NCBI GenBank assembly: GCA_002482435.1
Contig: DLFZ01000115.1
Coordinates: forward strand, 565-7,091
Direction of reading: 5' to 3'
Origin: Christensenella sp. UBA7707
GTDB taxonomy: Bacteria > Bacillota > Clostridia > Christensenellales > CAG-138
Length of the DNA stretch: 6,527 nucleotides
Part shown: positions 1 to 6,464 of the stretch, in pieces
Layout of the letters: each line of letters starts with the position of its first letter
Position numbering within the stretch: position 1 is the stretch's first letter
Position numbers and translations under genes: made by a program
Notes under the pieces: generated by a model
What the model was told of the DNA's origin: nothing
Seen by the model: the letters and a program-made list of their open reading frames with translations, nothing else
The model's database searches: none

Positions 1-1467
1 GCTTTACGGCAACAAGCTCGTACCCTAAGGGAATTGCCGGATCGTCCGTGTAAATGACTTCGCTCTGCACGATGGTTTCCGTTACCTCGCTCCTAGGCTG
101 GTAGGTAACGCCATCGGGCAAGGGTTTGCCGTAGAGGGAAACGGTGATGGTGAGGTAACTCGAATCCGTAGGATCAGGCTTGATGTACACGAACATATAA
201 ATGGGCGCGCCCGTATCGTTGAGAAACTTCAGATCGATACCGCTCGTGTCCACCGTGGCGTCAAGCCCCTTAGGCACATAGTCGGACGGAATGGAGTGCT
301 TGCGTCGCTCCGTCACTTCAATGTTGCCGCACAAAAGCGCGTTGTGCTGGTTTGGCATACGCCGCCGCCCGCCTGAAGCGTATATTCCTTGCCGTTGCTG
401 ATGCCGTTGGCTTCCTTCCAGCCGCCCTCGACCGTGCGCGGGCCAACAACATCGTTATAGCTGAAGGTTTCCCCCGGCATCACCGTTTGACAGTTGAGAA
501 TGTCTGCGGTTTTTCTGATGTTATACACGCGGTTTTCCACCACCTCGCTGCCGCCTTTTTTGAAGCGCGTGGTATAGGTGGAAATGCGCTTTGTATTTTC
601 TTTGATAAACTCGAGCGTCATCGTGGGCGCGGTCGCGGTAAACACGGGCTCGATCTGCGCGTCGAGTTCGCCGCGCTCTATAGCCTCCGTCACAAGCTTT
701 GCGGTCGCCTGTGCATCCACCGCATAGCCACTTTTCCCTTCGTAAAACGCGAAGCTCTGCACGAGATCCTCGCTGAGCGAAGGTATGGCATACGGTTCCA
801 CGGGCGAGCTGTCGGCCTGCGCCTTCATATCCTGCACGGCGGCAAGAAGCGCCGCCTGCTGCACACCAAAGGTAAGTTCAAAGTTTTTGCCCGCGCTTTT
901 GATTTCGCTTCTCTCACGCGCGTTTTCAAGAAGGCTACCCGAGCGCCCGCACGAAAGCGCCTGTTCAAGCACTTCATCCACCTTGGCGCTAAGGCCGATC
1001 TCCTCGGCGTTCAAAGAAAAGATGCCATTTGGCGTAACAAGAGAAAGGCTTGCCCGCGCGAGCTTTTCGCGCGCGAGTTCTTCCAGTTGCGCGCGCGCCT
1101 CCTTCGCGGTTTTGCCGCCCATGTAAGTGTTTTCTATGTACACGCCCTCGTAGATTTCGACGTTGCTCTCGGTCAGGGAGGAAAGCGTTTCTTCCTTGCC
1201 GCCGCCAAACAATACGCCAAGCAGCACCGCAAACACCACGAGCGCCGCCGCCACAAACCACGTGCGCGCAGTGGGGCGCTGCTTGCGCCGTTTGCGCTTT
1301 ACGCCACCGCTCTTTCGTGCTTTTGAACGCGTCGCGTTTCCCTTTGCCTTTGCGGATGCGCAGGCGCGTGAAGAAGCGTACGCCACCCGTTGGGTCGCGC
1401 CGCGCTTTTGTACATAGTTGGGCATGCTAAGCTCCCGTCCCGCGCCTTCCCTGACGCCCGAATCCAT
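1..1467 (-). pseudogene. VanW-domain (YoaR-like) membrane-anchored protein, frameshifted and cut by the left edge
   Basis: Family members are envelope proteins of unknown biochemical role. Numbered from the ATG at 1467, the product has a basic N-terminus (KRKRRKQR at 57-64), one membrane helix at about 69-87, and an external region that may hold a PG_binding_4-like segment at roughly 150-265. The VanW domain begins near 294 and includes PGETFSYN and GGGVCQ (Cys371). The frame stops at TGA 315-313, but the rest of the VanW domain continues in another frame from 340 to the window edge (LLCGNIEVTERRKHS, DYVPKGLDATVD). Both halves fit the family, so this is a broken gene, not an early end. The GTG at 1479 has no ribosome binding site. 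ATG 1467 has GGGAGGG with a short 3-base gap, and ATG 1425 has GGGAG with a 6-base gap, so either could be the start. An assembly error is the main alternative to a real mutation. Confidence 0.88.
336..348 (-). other. Frameshift junction in the VanW motif
   Basis: On the minus strand the sequence is AGCACAACGCGCTTTTG. The upstream frame reads Ser-Thr-Thr-Arg-Phe and soon stops. The family consensus after GGGVCQ is STTLYNA followed by a hydrophobic stretch, and the downstream frame resumes exactly at Ala-Leu-Leu. The residues Leu-Tyr-Asn are missing together with one frame step, which is ten bases. The missing codons would end in TACAAC before GCG, so ACAACG would have occurred twice. Loss of one copy plus the bases between is the simplest reading; the original sequence is inferred, not seen. 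Confidence 0.75.
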
Positions 1468-1526
1468 ACGCCCTCCCACAGGGTGTGTTTGGAAAATGGC
1501 AACACGCCCTAGGTTATTCTGCTTTT

Positions 1527-1554
1527 ATTATACCCGCATTGCGCCTCCGTTCAA
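1527..1554 (-). promoter_or_regulatory. Sigma-70-type promoter of the VanW-domain gene
   Basis: On the minus strand, TTGAAC (1554-1549) is followed by a 16-base spacer and a perfect TATAAT (1532-1527). Transcription would start near 1520, leaving a leader of about 50 bases to ATG 1467 or about 95 bases to ATG 1425. The perfect -10 box in otherwise GC-rich DNA makes this the best promoter in the window. Confidence 0.72.
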
Positions 1555-1615
1555 AGGGGCGTGGCGCGCATTTCACAATTCGGCAATAAATGGCAACAAT
1601 TTTCCGTTTCGCGCC

Positions 1616-1644
1616 TTGACGAAAGCGCGTATTTTGACCATGAT
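1616..1644 (+). promoter_or_regulatory. Candidate promoter of nfo
   Basis: TTGACG at 1616-1621 is followed by a 17-base spacer and CATGAT at 1639-1644, which would place the start about 25 bases before the nfo ATG. A second candidate lies upstream: TTCACA at 1572-1577, a 17-base spacer, and AACAAT at 1595-1600. Both have imperfect -10 boxes and I cannot choose between them by eye. The nfo ribosome binding site AAGGA (1661-1665) sits 8 bases before the ATG. Confidence 0.35.
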
Positions 1645-1673
1645 AAAGAAAACAACTGGAAAGGAAGCAGACT

Positions 1674-2507
1674 ATGATACTCGGCGCGCACCTTTCGGCG
1701 GCGAACGGGTTGCACCGTGCCGCAAAAACCGCCCACGAAATCGGCGCGGATACGTTTCAGTTCTTCAGCCGAAATCCGCGTGGCAGCAGCAAACGCAGCC
1801 ATACCGAGAAGGAAATCGCCGCATTTCGCGCCGCACGCGAAGCTTATCACATCGGCCCGGTTCTCGCGCACGCGCCTTATACCCTAAACCCCGCCGCGAT
1901 CAGGCAGGAAACGGCGGAGTTTTCTTGCGCCGTTTTATGTGAAGACGTTGCCCGCATGGATGCGCTCGGCATAGAGCTTTTTAACCTGCACCCGGGCACC
2001 CGTGCGGACGGCGACTTGGAGGCGGGCTTTTCGCAGGTTGCGGCGATGCTCGACCGCGCCTGTTCGGGCGACGAGCGCATTGTCGTGCTGCTTGAAACCA
2101 TGTCCGGCAGGGGAAACGAGCTTGGCGGGCAGTTTTTCCATTTGCAGGAGATCCTCAGCCGCGCCCAACACCATGAAAAAATCGGCGTTTGCATGGATCT
2201 ATGTCACGTGTATGCGGCGGGCTATGACCTTGTGAACCGCCTTGATCTCGTGCTTACGGAATTCGACGCGGTCATCGGGCTTGAGCGCCTTAGGGCAGTT
2301 CACCTCAACGACAGCATGTTCCCGCTCGGCTCCCGAAAAGACAGGCATATGCCGCTTGGCAAGGGCCATATCGGGCTTGAGGCGATTTTGCGCATTCTTT
2401 CGCACGCGGCGCTGCGCCATTTGCCTTTTTACCTTGAAACTCCGCTCGACGATGCGGGGCATGCTGCGGAATTGCGAACTATAAAAGAGGCGCTTGGCGC
2501 GCACTAA
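1674..2507 (+). CDS. nfo: Deoxyribonuclease IV (endonuclease IV, AP endonuclease)
   Basis: This enzyme cuts DNA 5' of abasic sites and removes 3'-blocking groups in base-excision repair. It is a TIM-barrel protein with a trinuclear zinc centre. The product is 277 residues, near the usual bacterial length. All nine expected metal ligands are visible: His66 (AHAPYT), His106 (LHPG), Glu141 (ETMSGRGNELG), Asp175 and His178 (DLCHVYAAGYD), His210 (HLNDS), Asp223 and His225 (DRHMPLGKGHIG) and Glu255 (LETP). Their spacing follows E. coli Nfo (69, 109, 145, 179, 182, 216, 229, 231, 261) with a shift of 3 to 6 residues. The ATG is preceded by AAGGA at 8 bases. The gene stands alone: divergent from the VanW-domain gene, convergent with lpdA, and closed by a hairpin. 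Nothing in it looks damaged. Confidence 0.97.
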   Translation: MILGAHLSAANGLHRAAKTAHEIGADTFQFFSRNPRGSSKRSHTEKEIAAFRAAREAYHIGPVLAHAPYTLNPAAIRQETAEFSCAVLCEDVARMDALGIELFNLHPGTRADGDLEAGFSQVAAMLDRACSGDERIVVLLETMSGRGNELGGQFFHLQEILSRAQHHEKIGVCMDLCHVYAAGYDLVNRLDLVLTEFDAVIGLERLRAVHLNDSMFPLGSRKDRHMPLGKGHIGLEAILRILSHAALRHLPFYLETPLDDAGHAAELRTIKEALGAH

Positions 2508-2524
2508 ATACGCCTATGTAAAGA

Positions 2525-2559
2525 AACGGCAGGGCAAGCGATGCGCAAGCCCTGCCGTT
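2525..2559. terminator. Bidirectional hairpin terminator between nfo and lpdA
   Basis: A perfect 11-bp stem (AACGGCAGGGC at 2525-2535 with GCCCTGCCGTT at 2549-2559) encloses a 13-base loop that holds a further GCG/CGC pairing. On the minus strand the stem starts 12 bases after the lpdA stop and runs into the T-rich TTTCTTTACAT, so it should end lpdA transcripts. On the plus strand it lies 17 bases after the nfo stop, but T residues follow only at a distance (CCCTTTT), so it is weaker for nfo. Confidence 0.78.
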
Positions 2560-2571
2560 GTTCATGCCCTT

Positions 2572-3936
2572 TTACAGCTGGAATATGGCTTCCCGTATGA
2601 TTTCCGAAACCGTCGGGTGCGGGAACACAATTTCCTTGATTTTTTCGATGGGCGTTTGGAGCTCAACAAAAATGCCCGCCGCTACGATAAACTCCGAAGA
2701 ATAGTTACAAAGTGCCTGCGCGCCAAGAAGTACGCCGCGCTTTTTGTCCGCAACGAGCTTGAAAACACCATCGCCCCCCTCGTTTTCCGCAAGATAACGG
2801 CCGCTAAAACGCATGGGTATGGTAACACACGCCACGTCATATCCCTTTTCCAAAGCGCTCGCCTCGGTTTCACCCACGGAGGCAAGCTCGGGGTTGGTGT
2901 AGAGCACCGCGGGAATGGCGTTGTAGCGCATGGAATCCGCCTTACCAAGCATATGGTTGACAGCCACTTCCGCCTCGCGGTACGCGGTGTGCGCCAGCAT
3001 GGACTTGCCGTTGATGTCGCCCGCGGCATACACGTTTTCCACGTTGGTAAGCATATGCTCGTCGGTCACCACAGCGCCCCGCTCCATCGTTACGCCGATG
3101 GTTTCAAGCCCCATGCCCTGCGCGTTTGCCTTTCTGCCGATGGAAAGAAGCACCGCGCCGGCTTCCAAGAAGCATTCGGCACCGTCTTTTTCATACCGCA
3201 CGCCGTTTTGTGCGATTTCCGTGACGCGCGCGCTGAGCGCAAAGGAAATGCCCTTCTTTTCGTAACCCTTCTGTAAAAGCGCAACAAGCTCCCTATCGTT
3301 TTCGCCCGCAATATGGTCGAGCATTTCGATGACGGTCACCTTCACGCCCACGGAATTGAAGTACGACGCAAGCTCAAGCCCAATCACCCCGCCGCCGATG
3401 ACGCAGAGCGTTTGGGGAAGTTCCTTGCGTTCAAGCGCCTCGCGGCTTGTAATGGCAAAGCCTGTTTGCACCGCTTCAGCAAGCCCCTTGATAGGCGGCA
3501 TGGCGGGCACGGAGCCCATCGCGAGAAGCAAGCGTTTCCCGGTATGCGTCTCGCCCGCGGCGTTTACCAAATAACCGGCCTCGGTTTTGCCCGCAACTGT
3601 TCCTTCACCCTCAACAAGCGTTACGTTTTGAGACTTCAGCGTATTTTTTACGCCGCTGACAAGCAGCTTTACAACTTTATCTTTGCGCGCCACGACCTTT
3701 GCGTGGTCGATGTTTGCCTCCGGCGCGCTCACACCGTATTTGCCGCCGTTTACTGCGCCGTCGTAAAGCTTGGCGCTGTAAAGCAGCGTTTTTGTGGGGA
3801 TGCAACCCTCGTTGAGGCATACGCCGCCCACCGAACGTTTTTCCACGAGCAGCACGCTCATACCAGCATGGCCCGCCCGTTCCGCCGCTAAGTAGCCCGC
3901 AGGGCCGCCACCCAAAACGATGAGATCATAAATCAT
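2572..3936 (-). CDS. lpdA: Dihydrolipoyl dehydrogenase (E3)
   Basis: This FAD-containing disulfide oxidoreductase re-oxidises dihydrolipoyl groups of 2-oxoacid dehydrogenase complexes or the glycine cleavage H protein and passes electrons to NAD+. The 454 residues show, in order: the FAD-binding GGGPAG at 9-14, the redox disulfide Cys40/Cys45 in GGVCLNEGCIPTK, the NAD-binding GGGVIG at 181-186 with an acidic residue (Glu204) ending the next strand, the second FAD motif AAGD at 304-307, and the C-terminal dimer-domain pair His440 and Glu445 in HPTVSE. These fit Lpd; the His-Glu pair and lack of an N-terminal HMA domain argue against mercuric reductase. GGAGG lies 8 bases before the ATG. No E1, E2, lipoyl-ligase or glycine-cleavage gene is in the window, so its partner complex is unknown. 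It appears monocistronic, with its own candidate promoter and a hairpin after the stop. Confidence 0.95.
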   Translation of the reverse strand: MIYDLIVLGGGPAGYLAAERAGHAGMSVLLVEKRSVGGVCLNEGCIPTKTLLYSAKLYDGAVNGGKYGVSAPEANIDHAKVVARKDKVVKLLVSGVKNTLKSQNVTLVEGEGTVAGKTEAGYLVNAAGETHTGKRLLLAMGSVPAMPPIKGLAEAVQTGFAITSREALERKELPQTLCVIGGGVIGLELASYFNSVGVKVTVIEMLDHIAGENDRELVALLQKGYEKKGISFALSARVTEIAQNGVRYEKDGAECFLEAGAVLLSIGRKANAQGMGLETIGVTMERGAVVTDEHMLTNVENVYAAGDINGKSMLAHTAYREAEVAVNHMLGKADSMRYNAIPAVLYTNPELASVGETEASALEKGYDVACVTIPMRFSGRYLAENEGGDGVFKLVADKKRGVLLGAQALCNYSSEFIVAAGIFVELQTPIEKIKEIVFPHPTVSEIIREAIFQL

Positions 3937-3981
3937 CAGGAAATCCTCCGTATGCGTTCAAATATCAGTTGTTCCTTATCC

Positions 3982-4011
3982 ATGGTACTTGCCGCCGTGC
4001 GCGCTCGTCAA
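3982..4011 (-). promoter_or_regulatory. Candidate promoter of lpdA
   Basis: On the minus strand, TTGACG (4011-4006) is followed by an 18-base spacer and TACCAT (3987-3982). Transcription would start about 40 bases before the lpdA ATG. The -35 box matches 5 of 6 consensus bases and the -10 box 4 of 6. A promoter is expected here because a strong terminator closes the upstream operon at 4063-4099. Confidence 0.45.
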
Positions 4012-4020
4012 GCGGACTTC

Positions 4021-4038
4021 AAAAAGATATATCTTTTT
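4021..4038. repeat. Perfect AT-rich palindrome upstream of the lpdA promoter
   Basis: AAAAAGATATATCTTTTT is identical to its own reverse complement, and the flanking C4020 and G4039 extend the symmetry to 20 bases. It lies about 10 bases upstream of the candidate -35 box, centred near -54. This fits the binding site of a dimeric activator, or an AT-rich UP-like element. It is an exception in GC-rich surroundings. No regulator is identifiable from the window. Confidence 0.5.
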
Positions 4039-4062
4039 GGAGCGGGAAATAGGCTTTCTCCT

Positions 4063-4099
4063 AAAAAAAGAAGGCTGCCCTGAAGGCAGCCTTCTTTTT
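4063..4099 (-). terminator. Rho-independent terminator of the thiolase/CoA-transferase operon
   Basis: A perfect 15-bp stem (AAAAAGAAGGCTGCC at 4065-4079 with GGCAGCCTTCTTTTT at 4085-4099) closes a 5-base loop. On the minus strand the hairpin is followed by a run of seven T (complement of A4063-4069). It begins 15 bases after the thioesterase stop codon. The A-run on one side and T-run on the other could let it act in both directions, but no plus-strand gene ends here. Confidence 0.93.
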
Positions 4100-4114
4100 A
4101 TGACGCGCTTGCTT

Positions 4115-4501
4115 TTATTTTTCCGTTTTCGCCCTTGTTTTTTCCATGAACCGCTCGGCGTCGATGATGAAGCGTTCATGCTTACCTTCGCCGATCAGCC
4201 CTTTTTCATCGTATGCGCGCACGTCAAACACAAGCCGCCGGTTATCCACCTCAACAAGCTCGCTTTCTGCGCGCACCTCCATACCCTCCGGCGTGGCGCT
4301 CAAATGCTTTACGCTGACGAGCGTTCCCACGGTGGTCTGCCCTTCTTTTAAATGCGGCTGCACGCTTTTTGCTGCCGCATCCTCCATGATCGCCACCATC
4401 ATGGGCGTTGCGAACACGGGCAAAAGCCCGCTCTTCATCGCCTCCGCCGTATTGGAGGCGTTTACCATAACCTTCGTTTCCCCTTTGATGCCAAGCTGCA
4501 T
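4115..4501 (-). CDS. Hotdog-fold acyl-CoA thioesterase, FlK-like family
   Basis: A 128-residue cytoplasmic protein predicted to hydrolyse a short acyl-CoA thioester. The family assignment rests on LPVFATPMMVAIME near the N-terminus, the TVGT turn, VKHLSATPEGM, and the C-terminal GLIGEGKHERFIID. The catalytic residues of fluoroacetyl-CoA thioesterase FlK (Thr42, Glu50, His76) and its active-site Gly69 all match here as Thr32, Glu40, His66 and Gly59, a uniform shift of 10. FlK's lid residue Phe36 falls at Leu26, so fluoroacetyl-CoA specificity should not be assumed. The ATG at 4501 has AAGGGG at 7 bases and begins 17 bases after the thiolase stop. A longer in-frame extension would overlap the thiolase gene and lacks family similarity. 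It is the last gene of the operon. The physiological substrate is unknown; acetyl-, acetoacetyl- or butyryl-CoA are inferences from the neighbours. Confidence 0.9.
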   Translation of the reverse strand: MQLGIKGETKVMVNASNTAEAMKSGLLPVFATPMMVAIMEDAAAKSVQPHLKEGQTTVGTLVSVKHLSATPEGMEVRAESELVEVDNRRLVFDVRAYDEKGLIGEGKHERFIIDAERFMEKTRAKTEK

Positions 4502-4518
4502 GTTTCTTCCCCTTGGCT

Positions 4519-5700
4519 CTATAGCGCTTCCACGACGGCGCTCACACCCATGCCGCCGCCCACGCAAAGCGTGGCGAGGCCGCGTTTTTTGCCCTGCCGT
4601 TTGAGCTCGTAAAGAAGCGTTACCAAAATGCGGCAACCGGAAGCGCCGATGGGGTGCCCAAGCGCAATTGCGCCGCCATTGACGTTGAGCTTTTCCTCAG
4701 GGAAGTTAAGCTCGCCGCCCACCGCGAGCGCCTGCGCTGCAAACGCCTCGTTCGCCTCAATGAGGTCGATGTCGTCCATCGTGAGGTTTGCGCGTTTGAG
4801 TGCCTTCTTTGTGCTCGCCACGGGGCCAATGCCCATGACGGAAGGCTCCACGCCCGCGGACACGCATACGATAAGCTTTGCAAGCGGCTTTACGCCAAGC
4901 TCACGCGCTTTTTCCGCGCTCATCACAACCACCGCGGCCGCGCCGTCGTTGATGCCGGAGGCGTTTGCCGCCGTAACCGTACCGTCGCTTACAAAGGCGG
5001 GCTTCAGCTTCAAAAGCCCCTCGGCGGTTATGCCTGCGCGGGGGAACTCGTCCTTGTTGAACTCGATGGTTTCCTTTTTGGTTTTGATGAGAACGGGAAC
5101 GATTTCCTCGTTGAATTTGCCCGCATTTTGCGCCGCCTCACATTTTTGCTGGCTCTTTGCGGCAAATTCATCCTGACGTTCGCGGGTAACGTTGTATTCT
5201 TTTGCTACGTTTTCTGCAGTAATGCCCATGTGATAGTTGTTGAACGCATCCCAAAGGCCGTCTTTTACCATGGTATCCACAACCTTGCCGTCGTTCATGC
5301 GGTAGCCAAAGCGCGCTTGCTGCAAAACGTAGGGCGCAAGGCTCATGTTTTCCGTACCGCCCGCCACAACGATGTCCGCATCGCCAGCGGCGATGAGCGC
5401 CGCCGCAAGCCCTACGCATTTGAGCCCAGAACCGCACACGTTGTTGACAGTGGTTGCGGGCACCTCAACGGGAAGCCCCGCCTTGATCGCTGCCTGACGC
5501 GCCACGTTTTGCCCAAGGCCCGCCTGAAGCACACAGCCCATGTAAACTTCATCCACCTCATTGGGCTTGATGCCCGCGCGGTTGATCGCCTCGCGGATCA
5601 CCACCGCGCCAAGTTCCGCAGCCGGAACCTCCGCGAGCGTACCGCCAAATTTCCCAAGCGCCGTACGGCACGCGCCGGCAAGTACGATTTCCTTTGTCAT
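4519..5700 (-). CDS. thlA: Acetyl-CoA C-acetyltransferase (biosynthetic-type thiolase)
   Basis: This enzyme condenses two acetyl-CoA to acetoacetyl-CoA and CoA, or runs in reverse. The 393 residues match the usual length of the thiolase II family. Visible catalytic features are the nucleophile Cys89 in [12 protein letters not shown], the EANEAFAAQ segment, His349 in [14 protein letters not shown], and the acid/base Cys379 in CVGGGMG. These are one residue shifted from Clostridium acetobutylicum ThlA (Cys88, His348, Cys378). The ATG at 5700 has GGGAG at 7 bases, and the gene ends with TAG. It lies 91 bases after the CoA-transferase B gene, with a long hairpin in the gap, and just before the thioesterase gene. 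Acetoacetyl-CoA is the expected shared intermediate with the CoA-transferase. A thiolase of slightly different chain-length preference (3-oxoacyl or 3-oxoadipyl) cannot be ruled out by eye. The symbol follows clostridial usage; atoB is equivalent. Confidence 0.95.
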   Translation of the reverse strand: MTKEIVLAGACRTALGKFGGTLAEVPAAELGAVVIREAINRAGIKPNEVDEVYMGCVLQAGLGQNVARQAAIKAGLPVEVPATTVNNVCGSGLKCVGLAAALIAAGDADIVVAGGTENMSLAPYVLQQARFGYRMNDGKVVDTMVKDGLWDAFNNYHMGITAENVAKEYNVTRERQDEFAAKSQQKCEAAQNAGKFNEEIVPVLIKTKKETIEFNKDEFPRAGITAEGLLKLKPAFVSDGTVTAANASGINDGAAAVVVMSAEKARELGVKPLAKLIVCVSAGVEPSVMGIGPVASTKKALKRANLTMDDIDLIEANEAFAAQALAVGGELNFPEEKLNVNGGAIALGHPIGASGCRILVTLLYELKRQGKKRGLATLCVGGGMGVSAVVEAL

Positions 5701-5740
5701 TTTCTTACTCCCTTTCCAATTTCAAATTTACTTGCAATGC

Positions 5741-5773
5741 GCCGGAGCCCGCCTGTTTCAGGCAAACTCCGGC
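5741..5773 (-). other. Intercistronic stem-loop in the operon mRNA
   Basis: On the minus strand GCCGGAGTTTGCCTG, loop AAA, then CAGGCGGGCTCCGGC. As RNA, all 15 positions pair: 12 Watson-Crick pairs and three central U-G wobbles. The same DNA read as plus-strand RNA has a C/A mismatch at those three positions, so the fold suits the operon transcript. There is no U-run after it, and the thiolase ribosome binding site follows at a distance. A role in RNA processing, stability or expression balance between subunit B and thiolase is an inference. Confidence 0.6.
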
Positions 5774-5791
5774 ACAGTATGAAACCTTGCG

Positions 5792-6454
5792 TTATTCGTC
5801 TTCCCCTACATCCATCACCTTAAGGTTTTCGTGGATGAGGAGCTTTGCCTCGGTGGCGGCAAGCACCTGCTCAACGGTGATACCCGGGGCGATCTCCTCG
5901 AGCACAAGCCCTTCCTTGGTCACGCGTATCACGCCCATTTCCGTGACGATCAGTTTTACGACACCCTTGCCTGTGAGCGGGTAGGTGCATTCCCTTAAAA
6001 TTTTCGGCGCGCCCTTTGCGGTATGCTCCATGGCGATTACCACCTGACGCGCTCCGCTCACAAGGTCCATCGCGCCGCCCATGCCGTTTACCTTTTTGCC
6101 CGGCACAAGCCAGTTGGCAAGGTTGCCCTGTTCATCCACCTGCAACGCGCCAAGAACCGCCATGGCGACATGCCCGCCGCGTATGGCCGCAAACGACGCG
6201 GCGCTATCCACAAACTGCGCGCCGGGGATGGCGGTCACACAACCACCGCCCGCATTTCTGACATCCTTGTCCTCTTTGCCCGGTTCGGGTGCGGGGCCAA
6301 GGCCCAAAATGCCATTTTCCGACTGAAAAATCACCGTGATGCCCTTTGGTACATAGTTTGCAACCATCGTGGGCAGGCCGATTCCGAGGTTCACCACGTC
6401 GCCGTCTTTCAATTCCTGCGCGATGCGCTTCGCGATAAAAACCTTGCTGTCCAT
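5792..6454 (-). CDS. atoA: 3-oxoacid (acetoacetate-type) CoA-transferase, subunit B
   Basis: This is the catalytic beta subunit of a class I CoA-transferase, which moves CoA between acetoacetate and another short-chain acid (acetate, butyrate or succinate) through a glutamyl-CoA intermediate. The 220 residues are close to the length of E. coli AtoA. The catalytic glutamate is Glu46 in [12 protein letters not shown]. Other family landmarks are [15 protein letters not shown] at 22-36, the [19 protein letters not shown] segment, [14 protein letters not shown], and TEMGVI near the C-terminus. GGAGG stands 5 bases before the ATG, in a gap of only 10 bases after the subunit A stop, so the two are very likely co-translated. 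The subfamily (butyrate-, succinate- or acetate-acetoacetate transferase) cannot be settled from sequence alone; atoA is used in the general sense. Confidence 0.94.
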   Translation of the reverse strand: MDSKVFIAKRIAQELKDGDVVNLGIGLPTMVANYVPKGITVIFQSENGILGLGPAPEPGKEDKDVRNAGGGCVTAIPGAQFVDSAASFAAIRGGHVAMAVLGALQVDEQGNLANWLVPGKKVNGMGGAMDLVSGARQVVIAMEHTAKGAPKILRECTYPLTGKGVVKLIVTEMGVIRVTKEGLVLEEIAPGITVEQVLAATEAKLLIHENLKVMDVGEDE

Positions 6455-6464
6455 AATTTCCTCC

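Noticed and set aside
313..348. Programmed ribosomal frameshifting in the VanW-domain gene
   Set aside because: There is no slippery heptamer at the junction, and the missing Leu-Tyr-Asn equivalent points to a deletion of coding sequence, which frameshifting would not restore.
352..1326. A 324-codon plus-strand open frame opposite the VanW-domain gene
   Set aside because: It is antisense to sequence with a clear membrane helix and VanW motifs in the other direction, and its composition is that of a GC-rich shadow frame.
1..1467. Glycopeptide (vancomycin) resistance locus because of the VanW domain
   Set aside because: No vanH, vanA/B ligase, vanX or vanRS genes are nearby; VanW domains are widespread in non-resistant clostridia, and this copy is broken.
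1418..1942. A 174-codon plus-strand open frame crossing the nfo promoter region into nfo
   Set aside because: It covers the divergent promoter region and overlaps nfo in another frame; no family features are visible.
2525..2559. Inverted repeat as the end of an insertion sequence or an attachment site
   Set aside because: It sits between two convergent gene ends, has terminator geometry with T-rich flank, and there is no transposase or second copy in the window.
2494..3276. A 260-codon plus-strand open frame starting at the end of nfo
   Set aside because: It runs through the terminator hairpin and antisense to lpdA, whose catalytic motifs are intact on the other strand.
4115..4501. Fluoroacetate resistance based on FlK-like residues
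   Set aside because: The triad is shared by the wider thioesterase family, the FlK lid Phe is Leu here, and no fluorination genes are present.
4502..4636. A 45-residue N-terminal extension of the thioesterase
   Set aside because: It overlaps the end of the thiolase gene, is Arg-rich and unlike the family; the ATG at 4501 has its own AAGGGG site and gives the expected family length.
5741..5773. Rho-independent terminator splitting the operon
   Set aside because: The hairpin is followed by GCATTGCAAG and not a T-run, and no convincing promoter precedes the thiolase gene.
4654..5823. A 389-codon plus-strand open frame opposite the thiolase gene
   Set aside because: It is almost entirely antisense to a fully recognisable thiolase, resembles no family I know, is rich in Arg/His/Ala as expected from GC-rich antisense frames, and lacks a credible ribosome binding site.
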